Below are positions 12,707 to 21,961 of a stretch of 39,560 nt of DNA, piece after piece. Each line of letters starts with the position of its first letter. Positions within the stretch are counted from its first letter, which is position 1. The notes beneath the pieces were generated by a model that did not search any database, was not told the origin of the DNA, and saw only the letters and a program-made list of their open reading frames with translations. The DNA lies in NCBI RefSeq assembly GCF_013385825.1, contig NZ_JACAPG010000015.1, forward strand, positions 1 to 39,560, read 5' to 3'. Position numbers and translations under genes: made by a program. Origin of the DNA: Pseudomonas reactans (lineage in GTDB: Bacteria > Pseudomonadota > Gammaproteobacteria > Pseudomonadales > Pseudomonadaceae).

Positions 12707-15577
12707 GTGGAGTCCGCCCCTGACGACCCGCATGTGGCCGCGAGCCCGGATTTTGCCTTCGGCCCTTTCCGCGTAGTTCCGGGCAAACGCTTGCTCACAA
12801 AAGATGGCGCGCCGCTCGACATCGGTGGCCGCGCGCTTGACCTGCTGATCGCCCTGCTCGAACGTCCCGGGCGGGTGGTGTCCAAGCGTGAATTGATCAA
12901 CCTGGTATGGCCCGACATCATCGTCGAAGAAGGCAGCCTACGGTTTCACATGACCGGGCTACGCCGCATTCTGGGCGATGGCGACGACGGTGCGCGCTAT
13001 ATCAACACGCAAGTTGGCGTGGGCTACGCATTCGTCGCGCCGATTGAGCGCGCGGCCCCCACCAAGCCTGCCCCGTACACGCCCCAACCTATGGCCACCG
13101 GCGTCGGTCGCCTGCCGCAACGCCCCAGTCTGATCGGTCGCGACGCAGATGTGGCCCTGGTGATGGAACGCCTGTTGCAGACCCCATTGTTTACCATCGT
13201 TGGCCCCGGTGGTGTGGGCAAAACCAGTCTGGCCGTTGAAACCGGCCACCGCCGTGCTGAGGGCGACGCCGTGCACTTCGTTGACCTGGCCCAGGTCGAG
13301 GATGCGCACTTGGTGCCCATCGCCCTCGCCAGTTCACTGGGCATTGCGGTGCAGGCCGAAGAACCGATGCGGGTGTTGCTCGCCCATCTGCATTCGCATC
13401 GGTTGCTGCTGATCCTCGACAACTGCGAACATCTGATCGATGCGGTCTGCGCCATCGTTGAACAGATCCAGGACGTGGCTCCGGGCGTGACACTTCTCGC
13501 CACCAGTCGCGAACCCCTGCGGGCGCGCGGCGAGCATGTGTATCGGCTCGACCCGCTGGCCTTTCCCACCGAGTTGCAGGACTTGAGCGTTGAACAACTG
13601 CTGGGATTTCCCGCCGTGCAACTGTTTGTCGAACGCGTCTGCTCCAGCAACGCCGCGCTGGCCCTGGCACCCGGCGATGCACGCCTGATTGCCGACATGT
13701 GCCAACGCCTGGAAGGCATGGCGCTGCCCATCGAGTTGGCGGCCGTGCGCGTCGCGGTGCACGGTGTACATGCCACCCACGCCCTGCTCGGCGAGCGGTT
13801 TTCCCTGGGGTGGGCCGGTCGCCGGACCGCGCTCCCACGGCATCAGACGCTGCGCGCGATGCTGGATTGGAGTTATGACCTGCTCTCGGCCAATGAACGC
13901 CTGGTGTTCGATCGGCTGGCCGTGTTTGTCGGCCCGTTTTCCCTGGAGGCCGCCTCGCACATCGCCGCTGACGACTGGATCGACCCCATCAGCGTCGCCG
14001 CCACCCTGGATGATCTGGCCGCCAAGGGTTTGGTCACCGTGAACCGCAGCAGCGCCACGGCTTCTTACCGTTTGCTGGAAATGACCCGCGCCTATGCGCG
14101 GGAAAAACTCCAGGGGCGCGGCCCCTCAGAAGTACACGCCCTGGCCTTCCGGCATGCGGCCCACCACATGGAACAGCTCAAGCACATGGGCGACACGCCC
14201 CATGCCATCTTCGCCAGTTCCGCGCGGTTGGGCTGCCAGTTGGGCAATATCCGCAGCGCACTGGAATGGAGTTTCGGCCCCCAGGGCGATCCCGGCCTGG
14301 CACTGCCACTGGCGGCGGCGAGTGCGCAACTGTTCCTGCATTTTTCCCTGCTGGTGGAATGCCGCATCTGGTGCACACGCGCCACCGAGTTACTGGAACT
14401 CGGCTATTTCGGCACGCCCACCGAAATGGAACTGCAAGCCGCGTTGGGCCTGGTGCTGATGTTTACCAAAGGCAATAGTGCCGCTGCGGAAAAAGCCCTG
14501 TTACGCGCCCTGGATATTGCCGTCAGCCTCGGCGAGCATCGCTCGCAACTGCGCCTGCTGGGACGCTTGCAGATATTCTACGAACGCATTGGTGACTTTA
14601 AGGCGTCCCTGGCCTGGGCCGAACGTGCCGTGGAGATCGGCGCAGTGATCGGTAAACCTGAAGCCATCGCCGTGGCCGCCTCCCTCGCGGGAATCTGTTA
14701 TCACCTGCTGGGGGATCAGGCGTTGGCGCGCCAGGCGCTGGAACACTCTCTGCGCAACAGCGTGCCGTCGCAGCGCAGCCTGACCATTCACTATGGTTTC
14801 GACCATCGCAACCGCACCGGCCTGGCCCTGGCGCGCACCCTGTGGCTGATGGGCTTTCCCGACCAGGCCAGGCACGGCGCCCGGCAGGTCGAAACCGAAG
14901 CCGCCACACTGGACCATGCAACGACCTATTGCATTGCGCTGGTCTGGACCCTGCAGATTTACATCTGGACCGGTGACCTGGACACCGCCGCCGAGCGCCT
15001 GCACACCTTCAAGTCCATTGCCGAGGCCAACGCCTTCGGCCCCTATATCGCCGCGACCATGGGCTTCAGCGCGGCGGTCGCGATCCGCGCAGGCCAGCCC
15101 GGAAATGCTGTCGCCGCCCTTGAGGAAACCTTGGCTCGCCTGCACGGCATGCGCTACGAATTGCTGACCACCACCTTCGAGATGGCACTGGCCGAGGGCT
15201 TGATGCTGGAGGGGCAATTTGAAAAGGCCCTGGCACAAGTGGAGGCGACCATCAAACATTGCCGACACAGCGGCGATGCCTTCCCCCTCCCGGAACTGCT
15301 GCGCCTCCAGGCCAGCATTCATAAGGCGCAAGTACCTGGCGACCCCCGGCGGCCAGAGGCATTGCTGGAAGAGTCGTTGAGCCTGAGCCAGCAGCAAGGT
15401 TCACGCAGTTGGGCGTTGCGCAGCGCCATCGACCTGGCCGCGCTGTGGCAGGCGCAAGGTCGCGGCAGTGAGGCCCAGCGTTTGCTGGGCCAACACCGCG
15501 AACAGTTTTCGGAGGGCTTCGACACCCAGGACCTGCGCCTGCTACAGGCACGCCTGGACGATGCGCAATACAGCTAA
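12707..15577 (+). CDS. Winged-helix/NB-ARC ATPase/TPR-like regulator
   Basis: A 956-residue transcription regulator with GTG start. Residues about 15-112 form an OmpR-type winged helix (FAFGPFRVVPGKRLL through VGVGYAFVAPI). An AP/NB-ARC ATPase follows: Walker A GPGGVGKTS at 166-174, Walker B LLLILDNCEH at 233-242, and the TSREPLR motif near 266-272. The rest (about 480-956) is alpha-helical and repeat-like, similar to the TPR arrays of MalT/SARP/AfsR-like STAND proteins. Such proteins bind an inducer on the helical repeat, hydrolyse ATP and oligomerise on promoters. There is no receiver domain. It is convergent with the epoxide hydrolase gene (7 bp between stops) and may regulate genes of this region. 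Confidence 0.88.
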   Translation: MESAPDDPHVAASPDFAFGPFRVVPGKRLLTKDGAPLDIGGRALDLLIALLERPGRVVSKRELINLVWPDIIVEEGSLRFHMTGLRRILGDGDDGARYINTQVGVGYAFVAPIERAAPTKPAPYTPQPMATGVGRLPQRPSLIGRDADVALVMERLLQTPLFTIVGPGGVGKTSLAVETGHRRAEGDAVHFVDLAQVEDAHLVPIALASSLGIAVQAEEPMRVLLAHLHSHRLLLILDNCEHLIDAVCAIVEQIQDVAPGVTLLATSREPLRARGEHVYRLDPLAFPTELQDLSVEQLLGFPAVQLFVERVCSSNAALALAPGDARLIADMCQRLEGMALPIELAAVRVAVHGVHATHALLGERFSLGWAGRRTALPRHQTLRAMLDWSYDLLSANERLVFDRLAVFVGPFSLEAASHIAADDWIDPISVAATLDDLAAKGLVTVNRSSATASYRLLEMTRAYAREKLQGRGPSEVHALAFRHAAHHMEQLKHMGDTPHAIFASSARLGCQLGNIRSALEWSFGPQGDPGLALPLAAASAQLFLHFSLLVECRIWCTRATELLELGYFGTPTEMELQAALGLVLMFTKGNSAAAEKALLRALDIAVSLGEHRSQLRLLGRLQIFYERIGDFKASLAWAERAVEIGAVIGKPEAIAVAASLAGICYHLLGDQALARQALEHSLRNSVPSQRSLTIHYGFDHRNRTGLALARTLWLMGFPDQARHGARQVETEAATLDHATTYCIALVWTLQIYIWTGDLDTAAERLHTFKSIAEANAFGPYIAATMGFSAAVAIRAGQPGNAVAALEETLARLHGMRYELLTTTFEMALAEGLMLEGQFEKALAQVEATIKHCRHSGDAFPLPELLRLQASIHKAQVPGDPRRPEALLEESLSLSQQQGSRSWALRSAIDLAALWQAQGRGSEAQRLLGQHREQFSEGFDTQDLRLLQARLDDAQYS

Positions 15578-15584
15578 AAAAGCC

Positions 15585-16877
15585 TCAGCGCTTGGCCGCC
15601 GAACGCAATGGCCGGAAGGCTTCGCGCAGTTCCTCGCTGAACAGTTGCGGCTGTTCCCAGGCGGCGAAATGCCCGCCTTTGCTGACCTGACTGTAGTAGG
15701 ACAACGAGGGATAGGCGCGCTGGGCCCAGGTTTTCGGGGCCTGGTAGATCTCGTGGGGGAACACGGTAATGCCGACCGGAACCTTGATAGTGTCGGTCTT
15801 CTGTGCCGCGGCGCTGAAGTTATTGTTGTTGTTTTCCCAGTAGAAACGCGAGGACGCCGCGCCGCTGTTGGTCAACCAATACAGGCTGATGTCATCGAGC
15901 ATTTCATCGCGACTGAGCACACGCTCGGGCTTGCCATCACTGTCGGTCCAGGCGGCGAATTTCTCGTACATCCAGGCCGCCGTACCGGCCGGCGAGTCGG
16001 CCAGCAGATAGCCAATGGTTTGTGGACGGGTGACCATCATCGCGCCATACGCCGCGTTGCGCCCAAAAAAGGTGCTCAGCGCGTTGTAGGCCGTGCGCTC
16101 AGGTTCGGTGAGGGTGGCGGGCGCCGGTTCGCCACTGTTGATCGGCTTGACCAATTCAGGCGGCACGGTGGCCGGCATATTCAGGTGAATGCCGAGCAAA
16201 CCGGGGGGCGCCAGGCGGCCCAGCGCGTCGGAGATCACCGAGCCATGGTCGCCGCCCTGGGACACGTAATGGCTGTAGCCCAGGCGTTTCATCAGCACAT
16301 CCCAGGCCTTGGCGACCCGGTCCGGGCCCCAGCCCAGTTCGGTGGGCTTGCCGGAAAAACCATGGCCTGGGATCGATGGAATCACCACGTCGAACGAATC
16401 TTCGATGCGGCCACCGTAGGCGACCGGGTCGGTCAACGGGCCGATGGTCTTGAGGAATTCAAATTGAGAACCCGGCCACCCGTGGGTAAGAATCAGCGGC
16501 AGCGCGTTCGGATTGCGCGAGCGCACATGAATGAATTGGATGTCGACCCCGTCGATGGTGGTGATGAACTCAGGCAGCGCATTGAGCTTGGCCTCGGCCT
16601 TGCGCCAGTCGTAGCCACTGCCCCAGTACTTGACCAGTGCCTGCACCTGCGCCAACTGCACACCCTGGGCGCTGTCGTTGACGGTTTCCTTGTCGGGCCA
16701 GCGGGTGGCGGCGATACGTTTATGCAGGTCGGTCAATTGTGCTTCTTCAACATGAATACGGTACGGACGGATGGCGTCGGACGCCGCCCACGCGGCCTGG
16801 CTACCGGCGAGCAGCGCCAGGCCGAGCAACGAAGCCCGGCAGCGCAGTCGCAGGTAAAGGGACGAAGCTGCAAGCAT
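15585..16877 (-). CDS. Exported epoxide hydrolase (alpha/beta hydrolase)
   Basis: A 430-residue protein with a signal peptide (RASLLGLALLAGSQAAWA, cleavage likely after about residue 32). The N-terminal epoxide-hydrolase (EHN) domain IRPYRIHVEEAQLTDLHKRI at about 37-56 is followed by an alpha/beta-hydrolase core. HGWPGS (133-138) supplies the oxyanion hole, the nucleophile is Asp210 in SQGGDHGS where the family usually has GGDWGS, and the general base is His403 in KGGHFAAWEQP. The enzyme family opens epoxides to diols. ATG 16877 has GGAG about 9 bases upstream and starts the signal peptide. Longer frames upstream have no RBS. Export to the periplasm is unusual for this family but known in Pseudomonas relatives. 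It is divergent from the MFS gene at 17051. Confidence 0.88.
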   Translation of the reverse strand: MLAASSLYLRLRCRASLLGLALLAGSQAAWAASDAIRPYRIHVEEAQLTDLHKRIAATRWPDKETVNDSAQGVQLAQVQALVKYWGSGYDWRKAEAKLNALPEFITTIDGVDIQFIHVRSRNPNALPLILTHGWPGSQFEFLKTIGPLTDPVAYGGRIEDSFDVVIPSIPGHGFSGKPTELGWGPDRVAKAWDVLMKRLGYSHYVSQGGDHGSVISDALGRLAPPGLLGIHLNMPATVPPELVKPINSGEPAPATLTEPERTAYNALSTFFGRNAAYGAMMVTRPQTIGYLLADSPAGTAAWMYEKFAAWTDSDGKPERVLSRDEMLDDISLYWLTNSGAASSRFYWENNNNNFSAAAQKTDTIKVPVGITVFPHEIYQAPKTWAQRAYPSLSYYSQVSKGGHFAAWEQPQLFSEELREAFRPLRSAAKR

Positions 16878-16976
16878 GATGAATCTCCTGTCGTGGCACC
16901 GCGCCCGGGTGGCCAGTGCAAGGCCGATCAGACCATCGAGGGCGACGTCAGACGATTGCACGTAAGTGTCGGTCGA

Positions 16977-16988
16977 TACCTTGGTATG
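16977..16988. promoter_or_regulatory. Short inverted repeat ATACC-TT-GGTAT in a divergent promoter
   Basis: ATACCTTGGTAT lies in the 173-bp gap between the divergent epoxide hydrolase and MFS genes. Five-base arms flank two central bases. It may be an operator half-site, but it is short enough to occur by chance. Confidence 0.25.
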
Positions 16989-17050
16989 ACTTGCCAGCGT
17001 GGCCGCCCGATGCTGCCATCCACCCCTGACAAAAACGGGATCCGCAACAG

Positions 17051-18277
17051 ATGAGTGGTCAGTCAATCAGCGCAGCCACACAACGCATTTCGACGCGTCG
17101 GGCGGCATGGACCGTCGTGGGGTTGTGCATGCTGTTCAATGTGATCGATGGCCTGGACGCCATGGCCATGGCATTCACCGCCAGCCGCGTGGCGGCGCAG
17201 TGGTCATTGAGTTCTGCGCACGTCGGCCTGCTGCTCAGCGCCAGCCTGGTGGGCATGGCCTGCGGCTCGTTGTGTGCAGCGCCGATGACCAACCGGTATG
17301 GGCGGCGCCGTGTGTTGCTGGCCAGCCTGATGCTCAGTGGCGTGACCATGGTGCTGTGCTTCTGGAGCCAGGGTTATTGCACCCTGCTATGCCTGCGTTT
17401 GCTCACGGGGATCGGCGTGGGCGCAGTGCTGGTCGGCGCCAATGTACTGACCCACGAATATGCCCCCCTTACCCATCGCAGCCTGTCGATTGCCCTGCAA
17501 TCGGCGGCCTTTGCGCTGGGCGCCACCTTGGGTGGGGTGCTGGCCCATCTGCTCAATGACAGTCTCGGTTGGCGCTATGTGTTTCTGGCAGGGGGCGGCC
17601 TGACATTGTTGGTCGGGACGGCAGGAGTGCTGTGGCTGCGCGAGTGCGACTCGCGGGTGGTACTGGCTGCCGAGTACTCAAGTCTTGGCTACCGCGGCCT
17701 GTTCCTTCACGGGCGCTGGCCATCCACGTGCGCGTTGGCCTGCGTGTGCTTTTTGCTGATGTTCGGGTTTTATTTTGTGATGAGCTGGACCCCCATGCTG
17801 CTGACTCACAGCGGTTTTTCCGCACGCCATGGCATCAGCGGCGGCATGTTGCTCACGGTCGGTGGCATGTTTGGCGCCTTACTGTTGGGCTTGGGAGCAA
17901 ATCGCTGGGGCTGCCACCGGTTGTTGAGTATGTGCCTGCTATTCAATGCCGTGCTGATGCTGCTGATGGTGACGGTCACGCGCGTACCGCTGCTTGCGAT
18001 TGCTACGGGGTTCACGGCTGGGCTGTTGCTCTACGCCTCCATCGCCGCGCTGTTCGTGCTGGCGCCCCAGGCATTCGACACCCCCGAGCGTACTCGCGGT
18101 GTGGGCCTGGTGCTGGCCACGGGAAGGCTGGGCGCAATTGTTTCGCCCACGTTCGCCGGTGTATTGCTCGACGCCCAGTGGCGCCCCCAGGATTTGTTCA
18201 CCGTCTACACGGGCAGCCAATTGCTGGCTGCCCTGCTGATCTGGCGCAGCCGTCGGCCTACTCCTGAGGCAAGATAA
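17051..18277 (+). CDS. MFS transporter, AAHS-like
   Basis: A 408-residue, 12-helix transporter of the major facilitator superfamily resembling the aromatic acid:H+ symporter branch (PcaK/BenK). The evidence is the helix-1 motif NVIDGLDAMAMAF (D-G-x-D-type), the loop-2/3 motif APMTNRYGRRRV, the helix-4 RLLTGIGVGAVLVGANVLTHEYAP, and FYFVMSWTPMLLT in helix 7. Branch members import benzoate-like acids. ATG 17051 is the only sensible start; no strong RBS is visible. It is divergent from the epoxide hydrolase gene. Its last 20 bp overlap the convergent oxidoreductase gene. A link to breakdown of an epoxidised aromatic compound is inference. Confidence 0.85.
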   Translation: MSGQSISAATQRISTRRAAWTVVGLCMLFNVIDGLDAMAMAFTASRVAAQWSLSSAHVGLLLSASLVGMACGSLCAAPMTNRYGRRRVLLASLMLSGVTMVLCFWSQGYCTLLCLRLLTGIGVGAVLVGANVLTHEYAPLTHRSLSIALQSAAFALGATLGGVLAHLLNDSLGWRYVFLAGGGLTLLVGTAGVLWLRECDSRVVLAAEYSSLGYRGLFLHGRWPSTCALACVCFLLMFGFYFVMSWTPMLLTHSGFSARHGISGGMLLTVGGMFGALLLGLGANRWGCHRLLSMCLLFNAVLMLLMVTVTRVPLLAIATGFTAGLLLYASIAALFVLAPQAFDTPERTRGVGLVLATGRLGAIVSPTFAGVLLDAQWRPQDLFTVYTGSQLLAALLIWRSRRPTPEAR

Positions 18278-19229
18278 TCAGCTTGCCCGTGCTCCTGCGC
18301 GATTCGATATCCCGATGAGCCTGGTGCGCCTGCGCCAACGAATAACGCTGGCCGATGTTCACGTTGAGCCGCCCGGTGCGCACCCAGGTGAACAACTGCT
18401 GCGCACGCGCCAACAAGGTCTCGCGGTTGCGCACATGGTGCATTACGACCGGGTAGGTCAGCTTGATACTGCGCGGGATTGAAAAGATATCGATCGGCGC
18501 GATCGGGTCCATGAAAGGACCGAACAGGGCCAAGGTGCCGAAGTAATCCAGCAGGTTGAGCGACTCGCTGAAACCTTCGTTACCGGTGCCGTCGTACACC
18601 ACATTTATCGCGTGTTTACCAACCAGTCGCTCGACCTGACCGGCGATATGCCCGGCACGCCCGATCACCACATAATCGGCGCCAGCGGCCAATACGCTGT
18701 CGACTTTGTCGGCATGCGAAACCCGACCAATCGCCTGACCGCCGAGCAGCTTGACCATCTGCGTCAGCAACAGCCCCACGCCCCCCGCTGCCGCATGGAT
18801 GAACGCGACATCACCCTTTTGGAGGGTGTGCACGTCAAACACCAGATTGCTCGCGGTGAGGCCTTGCATCATCAGGCCGGCGGCGGTTTCGAAGCCGATA
18901 TCATCGGGCAACGGCACCAACTGGCTGACCGGGGCGATCACCTGTTGCGCATAACTGCCTGGCACGTAATACCAGGCCACCCGATCGCCAGGTGTTACCT
19001 CAGTCACATCGGGGCCAGTGGCCACAACCACGCCCGCGCCCTCCGCACCCAGCGTCAGCGGCAACGCGCTGGCGACACCAAGGCCCCGGCGCGCGCCGGT
19101 ATCCATGAAATTCACTCCGGCAGCCATGACCTGGACCAGTGCCTGCCCAGGCCCCGGTCGGGCCAGTGAAACCTCTTGCACGGCCAAGACCTCTGGGCCG
19201 CCAAATGCGTTGATCATCACAGCTTTCAT
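18258..19229 (-). CDS. Quinone oxidoreductase-like MDR protein
   Basis: A 323-residue NADPH-dependent quinone/enone reductase of the zinc-free medium-chain dehydrogenase/reductase family. The N-terminal GroES-like half starts MKAVMINAFGGPEVL, with AAGVNFMDTGARRG and LGAEGAGVV. The cofactor loop HAAAGGVGLLLTQ lies near residues 140-155. The start at 19229 matches the family's usual MKAV opening; ATG 19250 adds seven residues (MSKAVNT) and is an alternative. The likely role is two-electron reduction of quinones or unsaturated carbonyls, so detoxification of electrophiles. It follows the Ohr gene on the same strand after about 150 bp, with a structured spacer. It overlaps the MFS gene tail by 20 bp. 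Confidence 0.88.
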   Translation of the reverse strand: MKAVMINAFGGPEVLAVQEVSLARPGPGQALVQVMAAGVNFMDTGARRGLGVASALPLTLGAEGAGVVVATGPDVTEVTPGDRVAWYYVPGSYAQQVIAPVSQLVPLPDDIGFETAAGLMMQGLTASNLVFDVHTLQKGDVAFIHAAAGGVGLLLTQMVKLLGGQAIGRVSHADKVDSVLAAGADYVVIGRAGHIAGQVERLVGKHAINVVYDGTGNEGFSESLNLLDYFGTLALFGPFMDPIAPIDIFSIPRSIKLTYPVVMHHVRNRETLLARAQQLFTWVRTGRLNVNIGQRYSLAQAHQAHRDIESRRSTGKLIILPQE

Positions 19230-19271
19230 CGTGTTCACAGCCTTCGACATCTGTCAGCGTCGGATGACGCC

Positions 19272-19332
19272 AAACCTGCTGCAATGCTGCGCAGCGCGTG
19301 TATCTGCGGCATGTCGGCAGAGCGGCAGGTTT
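19272..19332. repeat. Structured spacer with nested inverted repeats
   Basis: AAACCTGC (19272-19279) and GCAGGTTT (19325-19332) form an 8-bp outer stem enclosing the perfect palindrome GCTGCGCAGC (19286-19295). It lies between the Ohr and quinone oxidoreductase genes, both on the minus strand. It could be a processing or attenuation structure; no T-run is present. Confidence 0.3.
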
Positions 19333-19377
19333 GAATGGCTGTGTAACGTCAGTCTTGCTGGATACAGTGGCTTACAT

Positions 19378-19794
19378 TCAAGCCAGGTTCAGCACCACGT
19401 CGATGTTGCCACGCACCGCTTTGGAGTACGGGCACGTCTGGTGGGCGCTTTCAATCAGCGCCAACGCCACATGGCGCTCCAGCCCCGGCAGGCTGATGTT
19501 CAGGCGTGCCCGCAGGAAGTACGCATCGCCCTCCAGGCACAAGTCGACTTCAGCATCGATGGCCACGTCAGCCGGCAGGTCAACCTTCAATGTGCGCGCC
19601 GCCAACCCCAGAGCGCCGTCGAAGCAAGCCGACCAGCCGGCAGCGAACAGTTGCTCGGGGTTGGTGCCGCTGCCTTTGGAACCTGGCAGTGAATGAAGGA
19701 TGTCCAGCCGCCCGTCGTCACTGCGCGAGGTGCCCCCGTCGCGCGCACCGGTGGTATGGACTTTAGCGGTATAGAGTACTTTTTTGGCGGTCAT
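19378..19794 (-). CDS. ohr: Organic hydroperoxide resistance protein (Ohr)
   Basis: A 138-residue thiol peroxidase of the Ohr subfamily. It reduces organic and fatty-acid hydroperoxides with electrons from lipoylated proteins. All catalytic features are present: Arg18 (TTGARDGG), Glu48 (GTNPEQLFAAG), peroxidatic Cys57 (GWSACFDGAL) and resolving Cys121 (QTCPYSKAVRGNIDV). ATG 19794 has GGAG 7-8 bases upstream; longer upstream frames lack a signal. No OhrR-type MarR gene is adjacent, unusual for ohr. The divergent PAS-kinase gene lies 197 bp away. The same-length paralogue at 6481-6897 lacks Cys57. Confidence 0.92.
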   Translation of the reverse strand: MTAKKVLYTAKVHTTGARDGGTSRSDDGRLDILHSLPGSKGSGTNPEQLFAAGWSACFDGALGLAARTLKVDLPADVAIDAEVDLCLEGDAYFLRARLNISLPGLERHVALALIESAHQTCPYSKAVRGNIDVVLNLA

Positions 19795-19991
19795 GGCAGA
19801 GCTCCGGGAAACTGAGGAATGCGCACTCGGGGTGCGCGGCTCAATCAGAACAGAACACGTGCCCGCCATCGATAACACGATGGTATCGTTCGCCTGCCCG
19901 CCAGCGTGGGCATGCGACACCTAAGTATGATGGGCGAACAGCCGCCCACAGGGCATTCTCTGCGCACGGCGCCTGTCACTAGAGAACCGGT

Positions 19992-21554
19992 ATGTCGAAC
20001 GAATTCGATCGCGTCGTCGATGCACTGCCTGGGGTGGCATTCACCGCGTTGGCGGATGGCAACGTCGACTACGTCAACCAAGGCTGGTGCACCTACACCG
20101 GACGCAGTGCCAGCGCGGCCGTCGGATGTGGATGGCAGGCGGCCGTGCACCCGGATGACCTGCAGGGCACGGTCAACGCATGGCGCGAAGCCGTTCGCAG
20201 TGGCGAGCCCTATCGCAAGGAACTGCGCCTGCAGCAGGCGGACGGTGCCTACCGCTGGTTCGTCAGTGACGGCAAGCCGATGCGCGACAGCCAGGGCCGG
20301 ATCCTTCGCTGGTGGGTGATCAGCGTGGACATCAACGAGCAAAAGCGCGACAAAGCCTTGATCGCCCATGCACTGGCCGAAGTCAGCGCCTCGCAAGACC
20401 GCCTCAGCAACATCATCAATGCCATTCCCGGATTTGTCTGGAGCGCGGAGCCGGATGGCAGTGTCGGTTTCGTCAACCAGCGTTGGTGCGACTACACCGG
20501 CATGAGCCTGGACGAAGCGCGCGGCATTGGCTGGGCGCGCTCGGTCCACCCCGACGATGCCCAGCCACTGGCGCGATACTGGGGCGCCTTACTGCAGGCT
20601 GGCGAAGCCGGAGAATACGAGGCACGGCTGCGTCGCTTCGACGGCGACTATCGCTGGTTCCTGGTGCGGGCGGTGCCGCAACGGGACGAATGGGGCGCGG
20701 TCGTGCGCTGGTACGGAGAAAACACGGATATCGAAGACCGTAAACGCGCCGAAATGCTGGCGGCCAGCATCGCTATCGAACGTCAATTATCGGAAGAAAC
20801 CCTGAGCAAGGTCCGCTCGGAGCTGGCGCACCTGGCACGCGTGGCGAGCCTGAGCACTGTGACCGCCTCGATCGCCCACGAAGTCAATCAGCCGTTGGCA
20901 GGCATCATCACCAATGCCAGCACCTGCCTGCGCATGCTGGGCGCCGACCCACCAAATGTCGCCGGTGCCCTGGAGACCGCGCGGCGTACCATCCGCGATG
21001 GCAATCGCGCCGCCGAGGTGATCAACCGCCTGCGTGCGCTGTTTTCGAAAAAGTGCATCACCCTCGAACCGGTCGACTTGAACGAAGCGGCGCGAGAGGT
21101 CATCGCCATGCTGTTGGGTGAACTGCAGCGCAATGACGTGAAACTGCACCCGGCATTTGCCGACGCCCTGCCCGGCGTCAAGGCCGACCGCGTGCAGCTG
21201 CAACAAGTGATCCTCAACTTGATCCTCAATGCCATTGAGGCGATGAACACCATGACGGGGCGTTCGCGGCACCTGCATGTCACCACTGGCCTGGACGAAC
21301 ACCAGGGTGTCTACCTTGCCGTAAAGGACAACGGCAACGGTTTCGACCCGCAGGATGTCGAGCGCCTGTTCCAGGCGTTCTACACCACCAAGGCCACCGG
21401 GATGGGGATAGGTCTGTCCATCAGCCGCTCCATTATCGAGCGCCATGATGGCGTCTTGTCGGCCACCGCCCATAGCGGGCTTGGGGCGACCTTCCAATTT
21501 GCCCTGCCCCGCATGACCGACCAGGACGCCGACTCGACCAAGGAGGGAATCTGA
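19992..21554 (+). CDS. Tandem-PAS sensor histidine kinase, FixL/TodS-like
   Basis: A 520-residue cytoplasmic kinase with no transmembrane segment. Two PAS domains (about 1-118 and 136-248) are clearly duplicates of each other: both carry ALPG/AIPG, VNQxWCxYTG, VHPDD, YRWF and a WW/WYG strand. The HisKA H-box has His296 in SIAHEVNQPLAGIITNAS. The ATPase domain follows with VILNLILNAIEAM, VKDNGNGFDP and FYTTKATGMGIGLSISRSII. The H-box style is that of FixL, DctB and TodS relatives. No heme-binding histidine is evident, so oxygen sensing cannot be assumed. The RR gene overlaps its stop by 1 base. It is divergent from ohr. Confidence 0.9.
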   Translation: MSNEFDRVVDALPGVAFTALADGNVDYVNQGWCTYTGRSASAAVGCGWQAAVHPDDLQGTVNAWREAVRSGEPYRKELRLQQADGAYRWFVSDGKPMRDSQGRILRWWVISVDINEQKRDKALIAHALAEVSASQDRLSNIINAIPGFVWSAEPDGSVGFVNQRWCDYTGMSLDEARGIGWARSVHPDDAQPLARYWGALLQAGEAGEYEARLRRFDGDYRWFLVRAVPQRDEWGAVVRWYGENTDIEDRKRAEMLAASIAIERQLSEETLSKVRSELAHLARVASLSTVTASIAHEVNQPLAGIITNASTCLRMLGADPPNVAGALETARRTIRDGNRAAEVINRLRALFSKKCITLEPVDLNEAAREVIAMLLGELQRNDVKLHPAFADALPGVKADRVQLQQVILNLILNAIEAMNTMTGRSRHLHVTTGLDEHQGVYLAVKDNGNGFDPQDVERLFQAFYTTKATGMGIGLSISRSIIERHDGVLSATAHSGLGATFQFALPRMTDQDADSTKEGI

Positions 21555-21925
21555 TGGAACAGCCTGTACTCATAGCGGTTGTCGATGATGACGAATCGGT
21601 GCGCGAATCCCTGCCGGACCTGCTCCGGGAATTCGGTTTTGCGGTCGAGGCGTTTTCCTCGGCGCCAGCGTTCCTGTCATCGCCCCATGTGACGGGTACG
21701 CGCTGCCTGATCCTGGATGTGGCGATGCCAGGCATGTCCGGCCCGGAACTGCACGCCACCCTCCAACTGCGCGGCCACGGCATTCCGGTGATCTTTATCA
21801 CTGCCCATGGCGATGCCGGCGACCGGCTGAAACTGATGCGCACCGGCGTGGTGGACTGCCTGATGAAGCCGTTCAGCGAAGCGCAATTGCTCAAAGCGCT
21901 GAGCGCGGCCTTTCCAGTCGACTGA
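21554..21925 (+). CDS. Single-domain response regulator
   Basis: A 123-residue receiver with no output domain. It has Asp11-13 (VVDDDES), phospho-acceptor Asp55 (LILDVAMPGMSG), FITAHGD and Lys of CLMKPFSE. The sequence resembles the receiver of FixJ/NarL regulators. It overlaps the kinase stop by 1 base and precedes a full FixJ-type regulator by 36 bp. It may compete for phosphate as a sink, or act by protein contact like DivK or CheY. Confidence 0.9.
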   Translation: MEQPVLIAVVDDDESVRESLPDLLREFGFAVEAFSSAPAFLSSPHVTGTRCLILDVAMPGMSGPELHATLQLRGHGIPVIFITAHGDAGDRLKLMRTGVVDCLMKPFSEAQLLKALSAAFPVD

Positions 21926-21961
21926 ACCGCTCCAGCAGGGAGCTATCTTGAAGGAGCTATC

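Noticed and set aside
15468..17054. A 528-codon plus-strand open frame opposite the epoxide hydrolase
   Set aside because: The hydrolase has signal peptide, nucleophile, oxyanion and base motifs plus an RBS. The antisense frame has no recognisable fold.
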